Positions 17,117 through 26,597 of a stretch of DNA of 64,000 bases are shown piece after piece. Each line of letters opens with the position of its first letter. Position 1 is the stretch's first letter. The position numbers and the translations under genes are program-made. The stretch is from Bacillus pseudomycoides DSM 12442 (GTDB lineage: Bacteria > Bacillota > Bacilli > Bacillales > Bacillaceae_G), in NCBI RefSeq assembly GCF_000161455.1, contig NZ_CM000745.1:366818-430817 (forward strand). Reading direction: 5' to 3'. The notes under the pieces are model-generated. The model did no database searches and had not been told where the DNA came from. It was given only the letters and a program-made list of their open reading frames with translations.

Positions 17117-17632
17117 CTAAACGCTTTTCTTCTCTTCTTTATCTTGCTTTAACTCAATGTATGCTTCTGTTTTTTTTTCTTCTGCATTAGAGTCCTTCAT
17201 AAATAATTCACGCGCTTCTTTCATTCCACCATCTTCAGCTACTACCGGTTCTTCTTCTACTTTTAATTCTTCTACTTTTGGAGACACAGCTTGAATTTCA
17301 ATTGTTTCTGGCTTTTCCTCTCGTTCAATCTTTTTCTTACTAAAGATTTCTTTTGTTTCCTTTAACGTGCCAACAACAGCTGGCGTTAGCTTCTTTATTT
17401 CCGCTACCTTCGCCTTTACTACATTAAAATCTGCAAGTTCGCGTCCTTTATCTGTAACAGTTTGCACTTTTTCTTTTATCTTTGCATTCTCGCCAATTTC
17501 AATCATTTTTGATTTTGCTTTTTCTGCTGTATTTTTCACTTTTTCACGATTTTCTTTCTTAAGCATAGAAACAGCTACACCTGCTGCTACCCCAATTGCA
17601 ATGTTTCGAGCTATATTATTCTTCTTTGCCAT
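17117..17632 (-). CDS. YtxH-like protein of the yfkJIH operon
   Basis: A 171-residue protein with a short hydrophobic N-terminus (NIARNIAIGVAAGVAVSML, about residues 6-24), then a long charged, coiled-coil-like region rich in Lys and Glu. The layout is that of YtxH-domain general-stress proteins. It occupies the yfkI position between yfkJ and yfkH, though this product is longer and its C-terminal half is low-complexity acidic sequence. Its six-base gap to yfkH shows co-transcription. Confidence 0.7.
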   Translation of the reverse strand: MAKKNNIARNIAIGVAAGVAVSMLKKENREKVKNTAEKAKSKMIEIGENAKIKEKVQTVTDKGRELADFNVVKAKVAEIKKLTPAVVGTLKETKEIFSKKKIEREEKPETIEIQAVSPKVEELKVEEEPVVAEDGGMKEARELFMKDSNAEEKKTEAYIELKQDKEEKKSV

Positions 17633-17685
17633 ATTCCTTCACCCTTTCATTTCTTATGTTAGAAAGTATTTCTTTCTAAGCTTTC

Positions 17686-18150
17686 TCATATTCCTTGCTC
17701 ATTTCGAATGAATGCTAACAATTTTGCACACCCTTCTGTTACAAGGTCATATACTTCTTGAAAGTTCCCTGTAAAATAAGGGTCAGGAACATCCGTCCAG
17801 CCACCGTCTGGAACAAAATCAGACAGTCTACCAATATAGCCTCCAGCTTTACCTAAACTTTCTAAATCCGCTATATTCTTGTTGTCCATGGCAATAATAT
17901 AATCAAACTTTGTTAAGTCTTCTTTTTCTACTTGACGTGCTTTAATTCCTTCAAAAGAGACTTCATTTTCTTTTAAAACTTTTTGTGTTCCTTCATGAGG
18001 TGGATGACCAATATGCCAATCGCCTGTTCCAGCAGAATCAAGTTGAATTTTATCTTCTAATCCTTCTTGCACGACAAGATCACGAAAAATCGCTTCTGCC
18101 ATCGGTGAACGACAAATGTTCCCAAGACAAACAAACAATACTTGAATCAT
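17686..18150 (-). CDS. yfkJ: Low-molecular-weight protein tyrosine phosphatase YfkJ
   Basis: A 154-residue phosphatase removing phosphate from tyrosine residues. The P-loop is near the N-terminus, VCLGNICRS, with nucleophile Cys8, Arg14 and Ser15; the general acid loop is VPDPYF near the C-terminus. The frame is open to 18261, but ATG 18150 has GAAGGGAAG upstream and gives the normal family length with the P-loop at the expected place. First gene of the yfkJ/YtxH-like/yfkH unit. Confidence 0.92.
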   Translation of the reverse strand: MIQVLFVCLGNICRSPMAEAIFRDLVVQEGLEDKIQLDSAGTGDWHIGHPPHEGTQKVLKENEVSFEGIKARQVEKEDLTKFDYIIAMDNKNIADLESLGKAGGYIGRLSDFVPDGGWTDVPDPYFTGNFQEVYDLVTEGCAKLLAFIRNEQGI

Positions 18151-18321
18151 ATTTGTTTCTTCCCTTCTTGGTGCATTTCTTATATATACATATAGTATAA
18201 ACAACCAATTATTAATTATAAAGGAAATCCCTACTAATTTAATAGGGTTGAAAAGTTTCATTAACGAAAATGATAAAAAATGTTAAGATATCTTTATGTT
18301 ATTTCAAAGGGGGACACTTCG

Positions 18322-18546
18322 GTGGATTTATCCGTAAAATCGCAAGAAAATGTTGAATATATGGTAGAAGCTATTAAAGAAAAGTTACGCATGGTAAACG
18401 CAGGAGCAATGAGAGCTGAAAGCTTTAACCAAGAAATGTACGAAGATTTACGAGATATTTACGACCATGTAATGAAACGTGAAACATTCAGCATTAGTGA
18501 AATGCAGGCTATTACTGAAGAATTAGGTACGCTAATTAAAAAATAA
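18322..18546 (+). CDS. yfkK: DUF1128 protein YfkK
   Basis: A 74-residue helical protein. GTG at 18322 is chosen because AAAGGGGG lies nine bases before it and family members start close to this point; upstream codons to 18280 lack a binding site. The core ENVEYMVEAIKEKLRMVNAG and SFNQEMYEDLRDIYDHVM is typical of DUF1128. It is divergent from yfkJ, as in B. subtilis. Function unknown. Confidence 0.82.
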   Translation: MDLSVKSQENVEYMVEAIKEKLRMVNAGAMRAESFNQEMYEDLRDIYDHVMKRETFSISEMQAITEELGTLIKK

Positions 18547-18550
18547 TGAA

Positions 18551-18577
18551 AAGTCCCTTATACAAAGGGACTTTTTT
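18551..18577 (+). terminator. Terminator of yfkK
   Basis: AAGTCCCTT/AAGGGACTT stem with T6. Confidence 0.85.
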
Positions 18578-18740
18578 ATTTCCGACAAATTAATGACACC
18601 CTTCCACTTTTCTACATCTATTTTCCAAATACTGTACAATAAAAGGAGAACTTCACCATAGACCTTCCCTTTCACCAAACTCTTTTTTTAATATTTATCT
18701 TATTACCATTGCTAACTGCTTTTACCGGAGGTGTTTATCT

Positions 18741-21407
18741 ATGAGCAATTGGTACAGTAAAACGAAAGATCAAGCAATACTTGCACTTGAAACAAATGAA
18801 CAACATGGTCTAACAGACGAAATGGTGCAAATTCGATTAAAAAAATATGGACGAAACGAACTCACTACAAAACAAAAACGGACTTTATGGCAACGTATTT
18901 TTTCTCAAATTAATGATGTTCTCGTCTATGTTCTTTTAATTGCCGCTCTTATTTCTGCCTTTGTTGGTGAGTGGGCCGATGCGAGCATTATTGCTCTCGT
19001 TGTTGTCTTAAATGCTGTAATTGGTGTCATTCAAGAATCGAAAGCAGAACAAGCTTTAGAAGCATTAAAAAAGATGGCAACGCCAAAAGCAATTGTAAAA
19101 CGGGATGGTGAACTAAAAGAAATTCCGTCCGAAGATGTTGTTCCAGGAGATATCGTTATGCTTGATGCTGGACGTTATATTCCGTGTGACTTACGGCTTA
19201 TTGAAACCGCCAATTTAAAAATTGAGGAATCTGCTTTAACAGGCGAATCTGTTCCTGTGGATAAAGATTCACTTTACCATCCTTCTCTTCAAAATGAAGA
19301 ACAAATACCACTCGGTGATCAAAAAAATATGGCTTTTATGTCGACCCTTGTTACATACGGCCGAGGTGTTGGTGTTGCTGTTGAAACAGGAATGAAGTCT
19401 CAAATTGGAAAAATCGCTACTCTCTTGCATGAAGCGGATGATGATGCAACACCACTTCAAAAAAGCTTAGCTCAAGTCGGGAAATATTTAGGTTTTGTAG
19501 CAGTTGCAATCTGTATCACCATGTTCTTCATCGGATATTTCCAAGGCCGAGACACGTTAGAAATGTTCATGACTGCCATTAGCTTAGCGGTTGCAGCAAT
19601 TCCCGAAGGATTACCAGCTATTGTTTCCATTGTTCTTGCAATTGGTGTGCAACGTATGATTAAACAAAACGTTATTATTCGCAAGCTTCCAGCCGTAGAA
19701 GCACTCGGTTCTGTTACAATTATTTGTTCAGATAAAACAGGAACATTAACACAAAATAAAATGACAGTTACTCATTTCTATAGTGACCGTACATACGATA
19801 AACTAAAAAATTTAAATATAAACAATGATGCTCAGCGCTTATTATTAGAAAATATGATTTTATGCAACGATGCATCTTATAAGGCTGAATCACAAACTGG
19901 CGATCCAACAGAAATTGCTCTTCTTGTTGCTGGCAGCATCTTTCATCTTCAAAAAGACACTTTAGAAGATCAACATAGACGCGTGAACGAATTACCATTT
20001 GACTCCGAACGTAAAATGATGACAACATTGCATGAGTACAATGAAAACTATTACAGCATGACAAAAGGAGCAATTGATAAACTCTTACCTCGTTGTAAAC
20101 ATATCTTTATAAATGGTAAGACGGAGGTCTTAACCGAAGCAATTGAAGAACAAATATTAGAAGCTGCTCAAATGATGTCTCAAAAAGCTTTACGAGTACT
20201 ATCATTTGCTTTCAAACAGTATGACACAAAAAACGTTAACACCAATCACATGGAAGAAAATCTTATATTCATCGGACTTGTCGGCATGATTGATCCACCG
20301 CGAACAGAAGTAAAAGCATCTATTGCAGAATGTAAAAACGCGGGAATTCGTACTGTTATGATTACAGGAGATCATAAAGATACCGCTTTTGCTATTGCAA
20401 AAGAACTTGGTATTGCTGAAAAAGAATCCGAAGTCATGATTGGAACGGAATTAGATCGTATTTCAGACGAAAAACTAACAAATGAAATTAATCATTTAAA
20501 CGTCTTTGCACGCGTTTCTCCTGAACATAAAGTTAAAATTGTGAAGGCACTACGCGCAAAAGGAAATATTGTTTCTATGACTGGAGATGGTGTCAATGAT
20601 GCACCATCTTTAAAACAAGCTGATATCGGAGTCGCAATGGGGATTACAGGAACAGATGTTGCTAAAGGTGCGGCTGACATGGTTTTAACAGATGATAACT
20701 TCTCATCTATTGTAAAAGCTGTTGAGGAAGGAAGAAATATTTATCGCAACATTAAAAAATCGATTCTTTTCTTACTCTCTTGCAACTTTGGAGAGATTAT
20801 TGCACTCTTCTTAGCTATTTTACTCGGCTGGGCTACCCCACTTCGTCCGATTCACATTTTGTGGGTGAATTTAATTACAGATACACTCCCAGCTCTATCA
20901 CTAGGTGTTGACCCAGAAGATCCGGATGTGATGAAAGAAAAGCCGCGTGATGCAAAAGAAAGCTTGTTTCATGGTAGCGTTCCTTTTCTTATTTTAAACG
21001 GGATTATAATTGGGTTCATCACGTTAATCGCCTTTATTGTTGGGGCAAAATTATATACAGGAGATACAAATATCTTCCCTCTTTTCCCATCTCAAATTGA
21101 TGATGATGCTTTATTACATGCCCAAACGATGGCGTTTGTCGTACTCAGTTTTTCACAGCTTGTTCATTCATTCAATTTACGATCAAGTACAAAATCAATC
21201 TTTTCGATCGGAGTATTCACAAATAAATACTTAGTTTTCTCCCTACTTATTGGTGTACTTATGCAAGTATGCATTATCTCCATTCCACCGATTGCTAATA
21301 TATTTGGCGTACATGCTTTAACTTTAAAAGATTGGGGATTTGTTATATTACTAAGTATTATTCCACTTGTTATAAACGAAATGATAAAAGTGTTTAAGAA
21401 AAATTAA
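18741..21407 (+). CDS. Calcium-transporting P-type ATPase (P2A, YloB-like)
   Basis: An 888-residue SERCA-type pump that exports Ca2+ at the cost of ATP. The N-terminal cation-ATPase domain is followed by TGES in the actuator, PEGLPAIVSIVLAIGVQRM in helix 4 (the calcium-site helix), Asp331 in DKTGTLTQ, FDSERKMM in the nucleotide domain, and TGDGVNDAPSLKQADIG in the hinge. C-terminal segments include ILWVNLITDTLPALSLG with the Asn/Asp ligands. Length agrees with B. subtilis YloB (890). ACCGGAGGTG precedes the ATG. Confidence 0.92.
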   Translation: MSNWYSKTKDQAILALETNEQHGLTDEMVQIRLKKYGRNELTTKQKRTLWQRIFSQINDVLVYVLLIAALISAFVGEWADASIIALVVVLNAVIGVIQESKAEQALEALKKMATPKAIVKRDGELKEIPSEDVVPGDIVMLDAGRYIPCDLRLIETANLKIEESALTGESVPVDKDSLYHPSLQNEEQIPLGDQKNMAFMSTLVTYGRGVGVAVETGMKSQIGKIATLLHEADDDATPLQKSLAQVGKYLGFVAVAICITMFFIGYFQGRDTLEMFMTAISLAVAAIPEGLPAIVSIVLAIGVQRMIKQNVIIRKLPAVEALGSVTIICSDKTGTLTQNKMTVTHFYSDRTYDKLKNLNINNDAQRLLLENMILCNDASYKAESQTGDPTEIALLVAGSIFHLQKDTLEDQHRRVNELPFDSERKMMTTLHEYNENYYSMTKGAIDKLLPRCKHIFINGKTEVLTEAIEEQILEAAQMMSQKALRVLSFAFKQYDTKNVNTNHMEENLIFIGLVGMIDPPRTEVKASIAECKNAGIRTVMITGDHKDTAFAIAKELGIAEKESEVMIGTELDRISDEKLTNEINHLNVFARVSPEHKVKIVKALRAKGNIVSMTGDGVNDAPSLKQADIGVAMGITGTDVAKGAADMVLTDDNFSSIVKAVEEGRNIYRNIKKSILFLLSCNFGEIIALFLAILLGWATPLRPIHILWVNLITDTLPALSLGVDPEDPDVMKEKPRDAKESLFHGSVPFLILNGIIIGFITLIAFIVGAKLYTGDTNIFPLFPSQIDDDALLHAQTMAFVVLSFSQLVHSFNLRSSTKSIFSIGVFTNKYLVFSLLIGVLMQVCIISIPPIANIFGVHALTLKDWGFVILLSIIPLVINEMIKVFKKN

Positions 21408-21439
21408 AAGGCAATGAGGGAGCTCCTCATTGCCTTTTT
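21407..21439. terminator. Bidirectional terminator
   Basis: AAAAGGCAATGAGG/CCTCATTGCCTTTT between the Ca2+ ATPase and the convergent yceH gene. Confidence 0.85.
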
Positions 21440-21442
21440 ACA

Positions 21443-22525
21443 TTACCCTTGTAATTCTTTTTTTATATTCTCTGTAAGTTCCGCCATACGCTTGCGGCTT
21501 TCTTCACGTTCACGTTTGTTTTGTTCTTCAATTTGCTGTGTTTCTTGCATACCTCTTGAAATAATATTCCATGTTTCTTCAAGTGTTTCCATTTTAATAC
21601 TAGAAGAACCAGAAATTCTTGCTACCTCTACACTTTGCGTTGCAATGTTTTGTGCATTTTTCTTAAGTAGTTCATTGGTACGACGGTCAAGCTCAGCCAT
21701 AGAATCCGCAACAAGCTTTTGACGTTTTGCATTCACAGCCTGAATAATTCCATTTTTAAAAATAGGAATTGTTGTAATAAACGCTGTATTAATTTTACCG
21801 ATTAATTTGTTATTACCACGCTGAATCATACGAATTTGTGGTGCTGTTAATAACGCAACCATACGAGCCTTCTCTAAATCATCAATGCGTTGCTCTAAAA
21901 TTTCGACAGAGTTTCTTAAAGATTCTAATTCAATACCTGCCAATTGATCATTGTTACGAACGCGTTCTTCATACATTGGAACTAGTTCTGTATTTAGACG
22001 CTCTAATAACATTTCTCCTGCTACTACATATTTCTCTAAGTCTAAATAATATTTTAAGTTTTGTTCATATAAGCCATCTAACGTACCAATTGATTTTTTC
22101 ATTTCATCTTGGTATTTCGTAATTTCCACGTACACTTTGTCCATTTCACGGCCCATCGTTTGATACTTACTAAAGATTTGTTCAATCATTTTATCCGCTT
22201 TTTTAAACATACGAGAGAAAAAGCCACTTTTCTCTTCCGCGAAATCTTTACTATCAAATCTGTCCATAATTTTACCAAGCTGTTTTAAAAGTTCACCGGA
22301 ATCCTCTATCTTGGATAAAGACATCGTATGTAAAATTTGATCTGCAAAACGTGAAATCTCCATAGAAGGTTCTTTACCAAGTTCAATTAATTCCAGTTGA
22401 TCTTTAATATCAACAGCATTATAAATACGTTGAACTTCAGCATCTTGTCTAAGCTGTAAACGAACATCTTGTGCAATTTGCTCATTCAATTCTGTTTTTG
22501 AATCTAGTACGACTGGATTATTCAT
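21443..22525 (-). CDS. yceH: TelA family toxic-anion resistance protein YceH
   Basis: A 360-residue cytoplasmic coiled-coil protein of the TelA/KlaA family, linked to resistance to tellurite and other toxic anions. Typical stretches are KSGFFSRMFKKADKMIEQIF, YVVAGEMLLERLNTELVP, and LTAPQIRMIQRGNNKLIGKI. The end is a charged helix rich in Glu, Lys and Arg. It is the last gene of the yceCDEFGH cluster, 18 bases after yceG. Confidence 0.9.
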   Translation of the reverse strand: MNNPVVLDSKTELNEQIAQDVRLQLRQDAEVQRIYNAVDIKDQLELIELGKEPSMEISRFADQILHTMSLSKIEDSGELLKQLGKIMDRFDSKDFAEEKSGFFSRMFKKADKMIEQIFSKYQTMGREMDKVYVEITKYQDEMKKSIGTLDGLYEQNLKYYLDLEKYVVAGEMLLERLNTELVPMYEERVRNNDQLAGIELESLRNSVEILEQRIDDLEKARMVALLTAPQIRMIQRGNNKLIGKINTAFITTIPIFKNGIIQAVNAKRQKLVADSMAELDRRTNELLKKNAQNIATQSVEVARISGSSSIKMETLEETWNIISRGMQETQQIEEQNKREREESRKRMAELTENIKKELQG

Positions 22526-22543
22526 GTATGATTCTCCCTTTCC

Positions 22544-24175
22544 TTATAAAAATGGACGAAATAGTCCTTTAATTGTTTGAGATAAGTTCTTGTAGGCTGA
22601 TGAACCATGAAATTCAAGATCGAAATTCACTTCTTCGAGCCAATGCGAATCAAACGCTCCCGCTTCAATATACTGCTCAATATCATTTCGACCGCTTGGA
22701 TTAAAATGTAGTACATCAATTCCAATTTGATTTAAAAACAACAACAAGACAGCATCAGAACGAGTTAATTCCCCACTCTTTTCATTATTAAATATAACAA
22801 TTTTCGGTACTTCTTGCGAATAATCAAATTTCTCAAGTAACTCTAAAATATGAGGTGGAATTTGGGAAAGCTGTGCAAAAACATACAGTGCTACCTCTTG
22901 TTTTGTCTCTTTTCCAACTGGTTTACAAAGTTCACTTTCACACGTATGAATAATAGCTTCTGCAATCCCATGTTGCAGCCCTTCAGGTAAACGCTTATGT
23001 GGCCACCAATGACTATTCATAATTTGATCGGGATGCAGATTTCCAGCACGGTCTAACGCATCACGATAATGAAATTGAAAATTCGCTTTTTGTTCTTTTG
23101 TAAATGGGAATGTATTAATTAATAAGCTGTTATCAAACGATGTGACAGCTTTCAATCGCTGAAAATATTCTTTATCATTTTTTGAAACACCTGACACTTT
23201 CGCAAATAAAGACGGAATATAAATATGTTTATTTTCCACAAAGAATGTCGGGCGTATAAATGCTTTTTCTTTCGTAATTATAAAGAGTTCATCGTATGTT
23301 GTCTTCAGCGTACGTGCTACAGGCGTGTACGTACGAAATTGCCACGGTTTGTATAATAATGAATTATCATGATGAAGCACTTTTTCAATTTCTTTCGATG
23401 CTTGATAAGCTACCGTTGCAACACGCTCACGACGCCGATCAGGGAATGGCTCTAATGAAACGCGACCTGGATGAGAAACGACAAAAGTCCTATCTTCATC
23501 ATCAATGCTTTCAAAACCATCTTTTCCTTCTGGATGATAATAGAGAACATCACATCCGAGCATAATAAGAAAATATAAGAAATAGATCTGACTCTCTTTC
23601 GCATCACCGTACCAGACGATACGCGGCATTTGTTTCTTATAATTAATTGCAGAAAACCATTTCGCTACGTAATTTTCGCTTAATTTAATTATATCAATTA
23701 AGAAACGGCGAAATCCTTCTGTTTTTAAAGATTGATTATGCTGTTTCTCATACAATTTCAATACAGTGATAAATGCTGTATGTATATAGTGTTGTAAATC
23801 TGGATTATCCACTTTTGGTAACAATTGCTTTCCTGATAAATGTGCAACAAGACGGTTTACAGTAAGTCCATTTGGCGCTTCTTGATGTAATGTAAATACT
23901 TCTTGAATTTGGCGGAGCTTCTCAGAATCGATTACTTTATTTAAATTCTGTTCGTGTAGTACAGTAATTCCTTTTGCTTCGCTATAATCAAATAGTTCAT
24001 TAAAATATTCATCTACATCGTTTGGGACACCAAGAATACGACAAGCTATATAGCTAAATTTCATCTCATTCTCTGTTAATTCATATTGTGGGCGTTTTTC
24101 TAAAATCATTTCGAATTGTTTTAAGTCAGCTTCTTCTTTTAATGCATATGGATGAAGTGTAAAACGCGAAAACAC
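22544..24175 (-). CDS. yceG: YceG family protein of the tellurium/stress cluster
   Basis: A 543-residue cytoplasmic protein found in TerC/TerD clusters. Recognisable segments are YFLIMLGCDVLYYHPEGKDG and a second, similar block LLFLNQIGIDVLHFNPSGRND, which look like two copies of one fold (DVLxxxPxGxxD). Function is not known in detail; the family occurs with TelA and TerD proteins. GGAGGTGAACTG precedes the ATG. It lies between yceF and yceH as in B. subtilis. Confidence 0.85.
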   Translation of the reverse strand: MFSRFTLHPYALKEEADLKQFEMILEKRPQYELTENEMKFSYIACRILGVPNDVDEYFNELFDYSEAKGITVLHEQNLNKVIDSEKLRQIQEVFTLHQEAPNGLTVNRLVAHLSGKQLLPKVDNPDLQHYIHTAFITVLKLYEKQHNQSLKTEGFRRFLIDIIKLSENYVAKWFSAINYKKQMPRIVWYGDAKESQIYFLYFLIMLGCDVLYYHPEGKDGFESIDDEDRTFVVSHPGRVSLEPFPDRRRERVATVAYQASKEIEKVLHHDNSLLYKPWQFRTYTPVARTLKTTYDELFIITKEKAFIRPTFFVENKHIYIPSLFAKVSGVSKNDKEYFQRLKAVTSFDNSLLINTFPFTKEQKANFQFHYRDALDRAGNLHPDQIMNSHWWPHKRLPEGLQHGIAEAIIHTCESELCKPVGKETKQEVALYVFAQLSQIPPHILELLEKFDYSQEVPKIVIFNNEKSGELTRSDAVLLLFLNQIGIDVLHFNPSGRNDIEQYIEAGAFDSHWLEEVNFDLEFHGSSAYKNLSQTIKGLFRPFL

Positions 24176-24256
24176 GACAGTTCACCTCCAGAAACATTTA
24201 CTTTTTTAAAGAAATAATATCTTATCTTTTTATTATAAACTATTTTAAGTTATAAA

Positions 24257-24290
24257 AAATGGGCGCTCGCATAACGAGCAAACCCATTTC
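24257..24290 (-). terminator. Partial terminator after yceF
   Basis: On the minus strand AATGGG...GCTCG, loop TTAT, CGAGC...CCCATT then T-run; it separates yceF from yceG and may lower distal expression. Confidence 0.6.
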
Positions 24291-24292
24291 AA

Positions 24293-25081
24293 TTATTTAT
24301 CTTCTTTCTTAGTAGCTGCAATCTCTTCTCGGGCTTGTCCAGAATTTCGCATATAATGCAAAATAAATGTTGCACCAAATGCGATAACTAAAATCATAAA
24401 GAATAGCCAGTGTGGCACTTCAATATGAATAACAGATAGTAACATCTTCGCTGCAATAATTAAAATTAAAATATACGCCGTTGATTCAAGCTCTGGAATA
24501 CGTTCTAGTAATCTTAAGAATACACCTGCAATACCACGCATCATTAAAATACCAAGCATTCCGCCCAGAAGCAGAATCCATACTTCATTGGATACACCAA
24601 ACGCTGCAAGAACGCTATCTACTGAAAATGCAATATCCATTAATTCAACCATGACAACTGTTCCCCAGAATACACCAAACATTCTAAAAAGAATACTATT
24701 TTGGTTCAGGCCATGTTCTTCTTCTTCACTATTTTCTTTTCGTTTATCAATGAAATATTTAATAGAAAGCCATGCAAGGTACAATGCTCCTAATACTTTT
24801 ACCCACCATAATTTAATTAAGAACATACCGATTCCAATTGCAATAAAACGGAATGCATATGCACCAATTAACCCATAAAATAATGCCTTTTTGCGTTTTT
24901 CTTCTGGTAAATGTTTTACCATTACCGCTAACACAAGGGCGTTATCGGCAGATAGTAAGCCTTCAAGTACAACAAGTGTACCAATTAATCCCCAAGATAC
25001 AGGATCTTGTAATACTTTAATCCACATGTCCAAGTCAAAAAATTGGGCATACGTATCAAGGATTCCTTGTAAAATGCTCAT
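24293..25081 (-). CDS. yceF: TerC family membrane protein YceF
   Basis: A 262-residue membrane protein with about seven segments. The TerC signature is clear: EGLLSADNALVLAVMVKHLP with the acidic/Asn pair in an early helix, and MELMDIAFSVDSVLAAFGV with Asp residues in a later helix. TerC-family proteins export Mn2+ or aid metal loading of exoenzymes and are tied to tellurite resistance. It belongs to the yceCDEFGH cluster. Confidence 0.92.
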   Translation of the reverse strand: MSILQGILDTYAQFFDLDMWIKVLQDPVSWGLIGTLVVLEGLLSADNALVLAVMVKHLPEEKRKKALFYGLIGAYAFRFIAIGIGMFLIKLWWVKVLGALYLAWLSIKYFIDKRKENSEEEEHGLNQNSILFRMFGVFWGTVVMVELMDIAFSVDSVLAAFGVSNEVWILLLGGMLGILMMRGIAGVFLRLLERIPELESTAYILILIIAAKMLLSVIHIEVPHWLFFMILVIAFGATFILHYMRNSGQAREEIAATKKEDK

Positions 25082-25130
25082 CTTACTGTTTTCCCCTATT
25101 CTTTGCTAGATTTATAGAAAGGTCAAAAAA

Positions 25131-25151
25131 AGGAAACGAAGTTCGTTTCCT
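25131..25151 (-). terminator. Terminator-like hairpin after yceE
   Basis: AGGAAACGAA/TTCGTTTCCT followed on the minus strand by T7, between yceE and yceF. Confidence 0.65.
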
Positions 25152-25153
25152 TC

Positions 25154-25732
25154 TTATGCATCCAAGCCATACGCTCTTACAAGCGCACCTAATCCGCCTT
25201 GGAATCCACTTCCTACTGCATTAAACTTCCACTGTCCATTATGACGGTATAATTCACAAAAGACAACTGCTGTTTCAATGGAGAAATCTTCTCCTAAATC
25301 AAAACGAAGAACTTCTTCATTTGTCTCTTCATTTGCTAAACGAACAAATGCATTTGCAACTTGTCCAAAGTTTTGATTGCGACCTTCCGCATCATAAATC
25401 GTAACTGTAATTGCAATTTTATGAACACCTGCTGGAACTTTAGTTAAATCCACAACAAGTTGCTCATCATCGCCTTCGCCTTCACCTGTACGGTTGTCAC
25501 CTGTATGTAAAACTGATTCACAAGGAGATTGTAAGTTGTTATAGAAAATAAAATCTGTTTCTTTCGTACATTTTCCATTCGCATCTAATAAAAAAGCTGA
25601 TGCGTCTAAATCATAATCAGATCCGCCATCATATGATTTAATATCCCAACCAAGGCCGATAACTGCTTTTGTAAGACCTGGACTTGTCTTACCTAAATCA
25701 ATCTTCTGTCCTTTTTGTAATTGAATAACCAT
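25154..25732 (-). CDS. yceE: TerD family calcium-binding stress protein YceE
   Basis: A 192-residue single TerD domain. Motifs: GLGWDIKSYDGGSDYDLDASAFLLD near the start, GDNRTGEGEGDDEQ with acidic calcium ligands, INVTIYDAEGRNQNFGQV-type strand, DLGEDFSIETAVVFCELYRH, and the terminal GSGFQGGLGALVRAYGLDA. TerD proteins bind calcium and belong to the general stress and tellurite response. AAGAGGTGAATAT precedes the ATG. A repeat element separates it from yceD. Confidence 0.92.
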   Translation of the reverse strand: MVIQLQKGQKIDLGKTSPGLTKAVIGLGWDIKSYDGGSDYDLDASAFLLDANGKCTKETDFIFYNNLQSPCESVLHTGDNRTGEGEGDDEQLVVDLTKVPAGVHKIAITVTIYDAEGRNQNFGQVANAFVRLANEETNEEVLRFDLGEDFSIETAVVFCELYRHNGQWKFNAVGSGFQGGLGALVRAYGLDA

Positions 25733-25798
25733 TTATATTCACCTCTTATACTATGATTCTAAAAAGTATATACACGAGTAAAGTATATGTTCACTCAT

Positions 25799-25980
25799 AT
25801 ATATCCATTTTGATGTTTCAACATTTAAGTTGCTGCTGTGAAAAAACAAAAGTGACCTGCACTTTCTTTTCATTTGGCATGAGGCAGGAAGAGAATCTGA
25901 CCGCTTCTATTCATGGCCGGATGCTCTCTCCCACCTAAAAAGAAAGCTTTTATGCCGGTTTTTCAATTTGTATTTATATA
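25799..25980 (-). repeat. Dispersed ~190-bp repeat, copy B, inside the ter cluster
   Basis: Second copy of the repeat at 3929-4124, in reverse orientation: it opens with ATATCCATTTTGAT and ends GGTTTTTCAATTTGTATTTA. It fills the yceD-yceE gap. Confidence 0.8.
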
Positions 25981-25989
25981 TTTTTCTTA

Positions 25990-26574
25990 TTACTCTACAT
26001 CTAAACCAAAGTTGCTACACAAAGCACCTAATCCGCCTTGGAATCCACTTCCAATTGCATTAAACTTCCAATCCCCAGCATGACGATATAACTCACCGAC
26101 TACTACTGCTGTTTCAATAGAGAAGTCCTCACCAAGATCATAACGAATTAGCTCTGCACCTTTTTCTTCATCTACAATACGTACGAAAGAATTAGATACT
26201 TGTCCGAAGTTTTGGCTACGGCTTTCTCCGTCATAAATTGTAATTGTAAAACAAATACGCTCAATATGAGCAGGAACATTCTTTAAATCTACTTTAATTG
26301 TTTCATCATCGCCTTCGCCTTCGCCAGTACGATTATCTCCTAGATGCTCTACAGAACCGTTTGCTCCCTTTGGATTATTATAAAAAACAAAGTCTTCTGA
26401 GCCTGATACTTTTCCGTTTGCACCTACTAAGAAAATACTAACGTCTAAATCAAAATCATTTTGTCCATCATAGCGGTTTGTATCCCAGCCAAGACCTACA
26501 AGAACGTTAGAAAGACCTGGATTTGTTTTTGTTAAATCTACTTTCTGTCCTTTTTTTAACGAAATCGATGCCAT
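25990..26574 (-). CDS. yceD: TerD family protein YceD
   Basis: A 194-residue TerD paralog of yceE with the same motifs: GLGWDTNRYDGQNDFDLDVS, GDNRTGEGEGDDETI, YDGESRSQNFGQVSNSFVRI and GSGFQGGLGALCSNFGLDVE. The start ATG has TAAGGAGGAAT upstream. It follows yceC after 23 bases, so those two are surely co-transcribed; a dispersed repeat of about 180 bases then separates it from yceE. Confidence 0.92.
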   Translation of the reverse strand: MASISLKKGQKVDLTKTNPGLSNVLVGLGWDTNRYDGQNDFDLDVSIFLVGANGKVSGSEDFVFYNNPKGANGSVEHLGDNRTGEGEGDDETIKVDLKNVPAHIERICFTITIYDGESRSQNFGQVSNSFVRIVDEEKGAELIRYDLGEDFSIETAVVVGELYRHAGDWKFNAIGSGFQGGLGALCSNFGLDVE

Positions 26575-26597
26575 ATATTATTCCTCCTTAAATTGTA

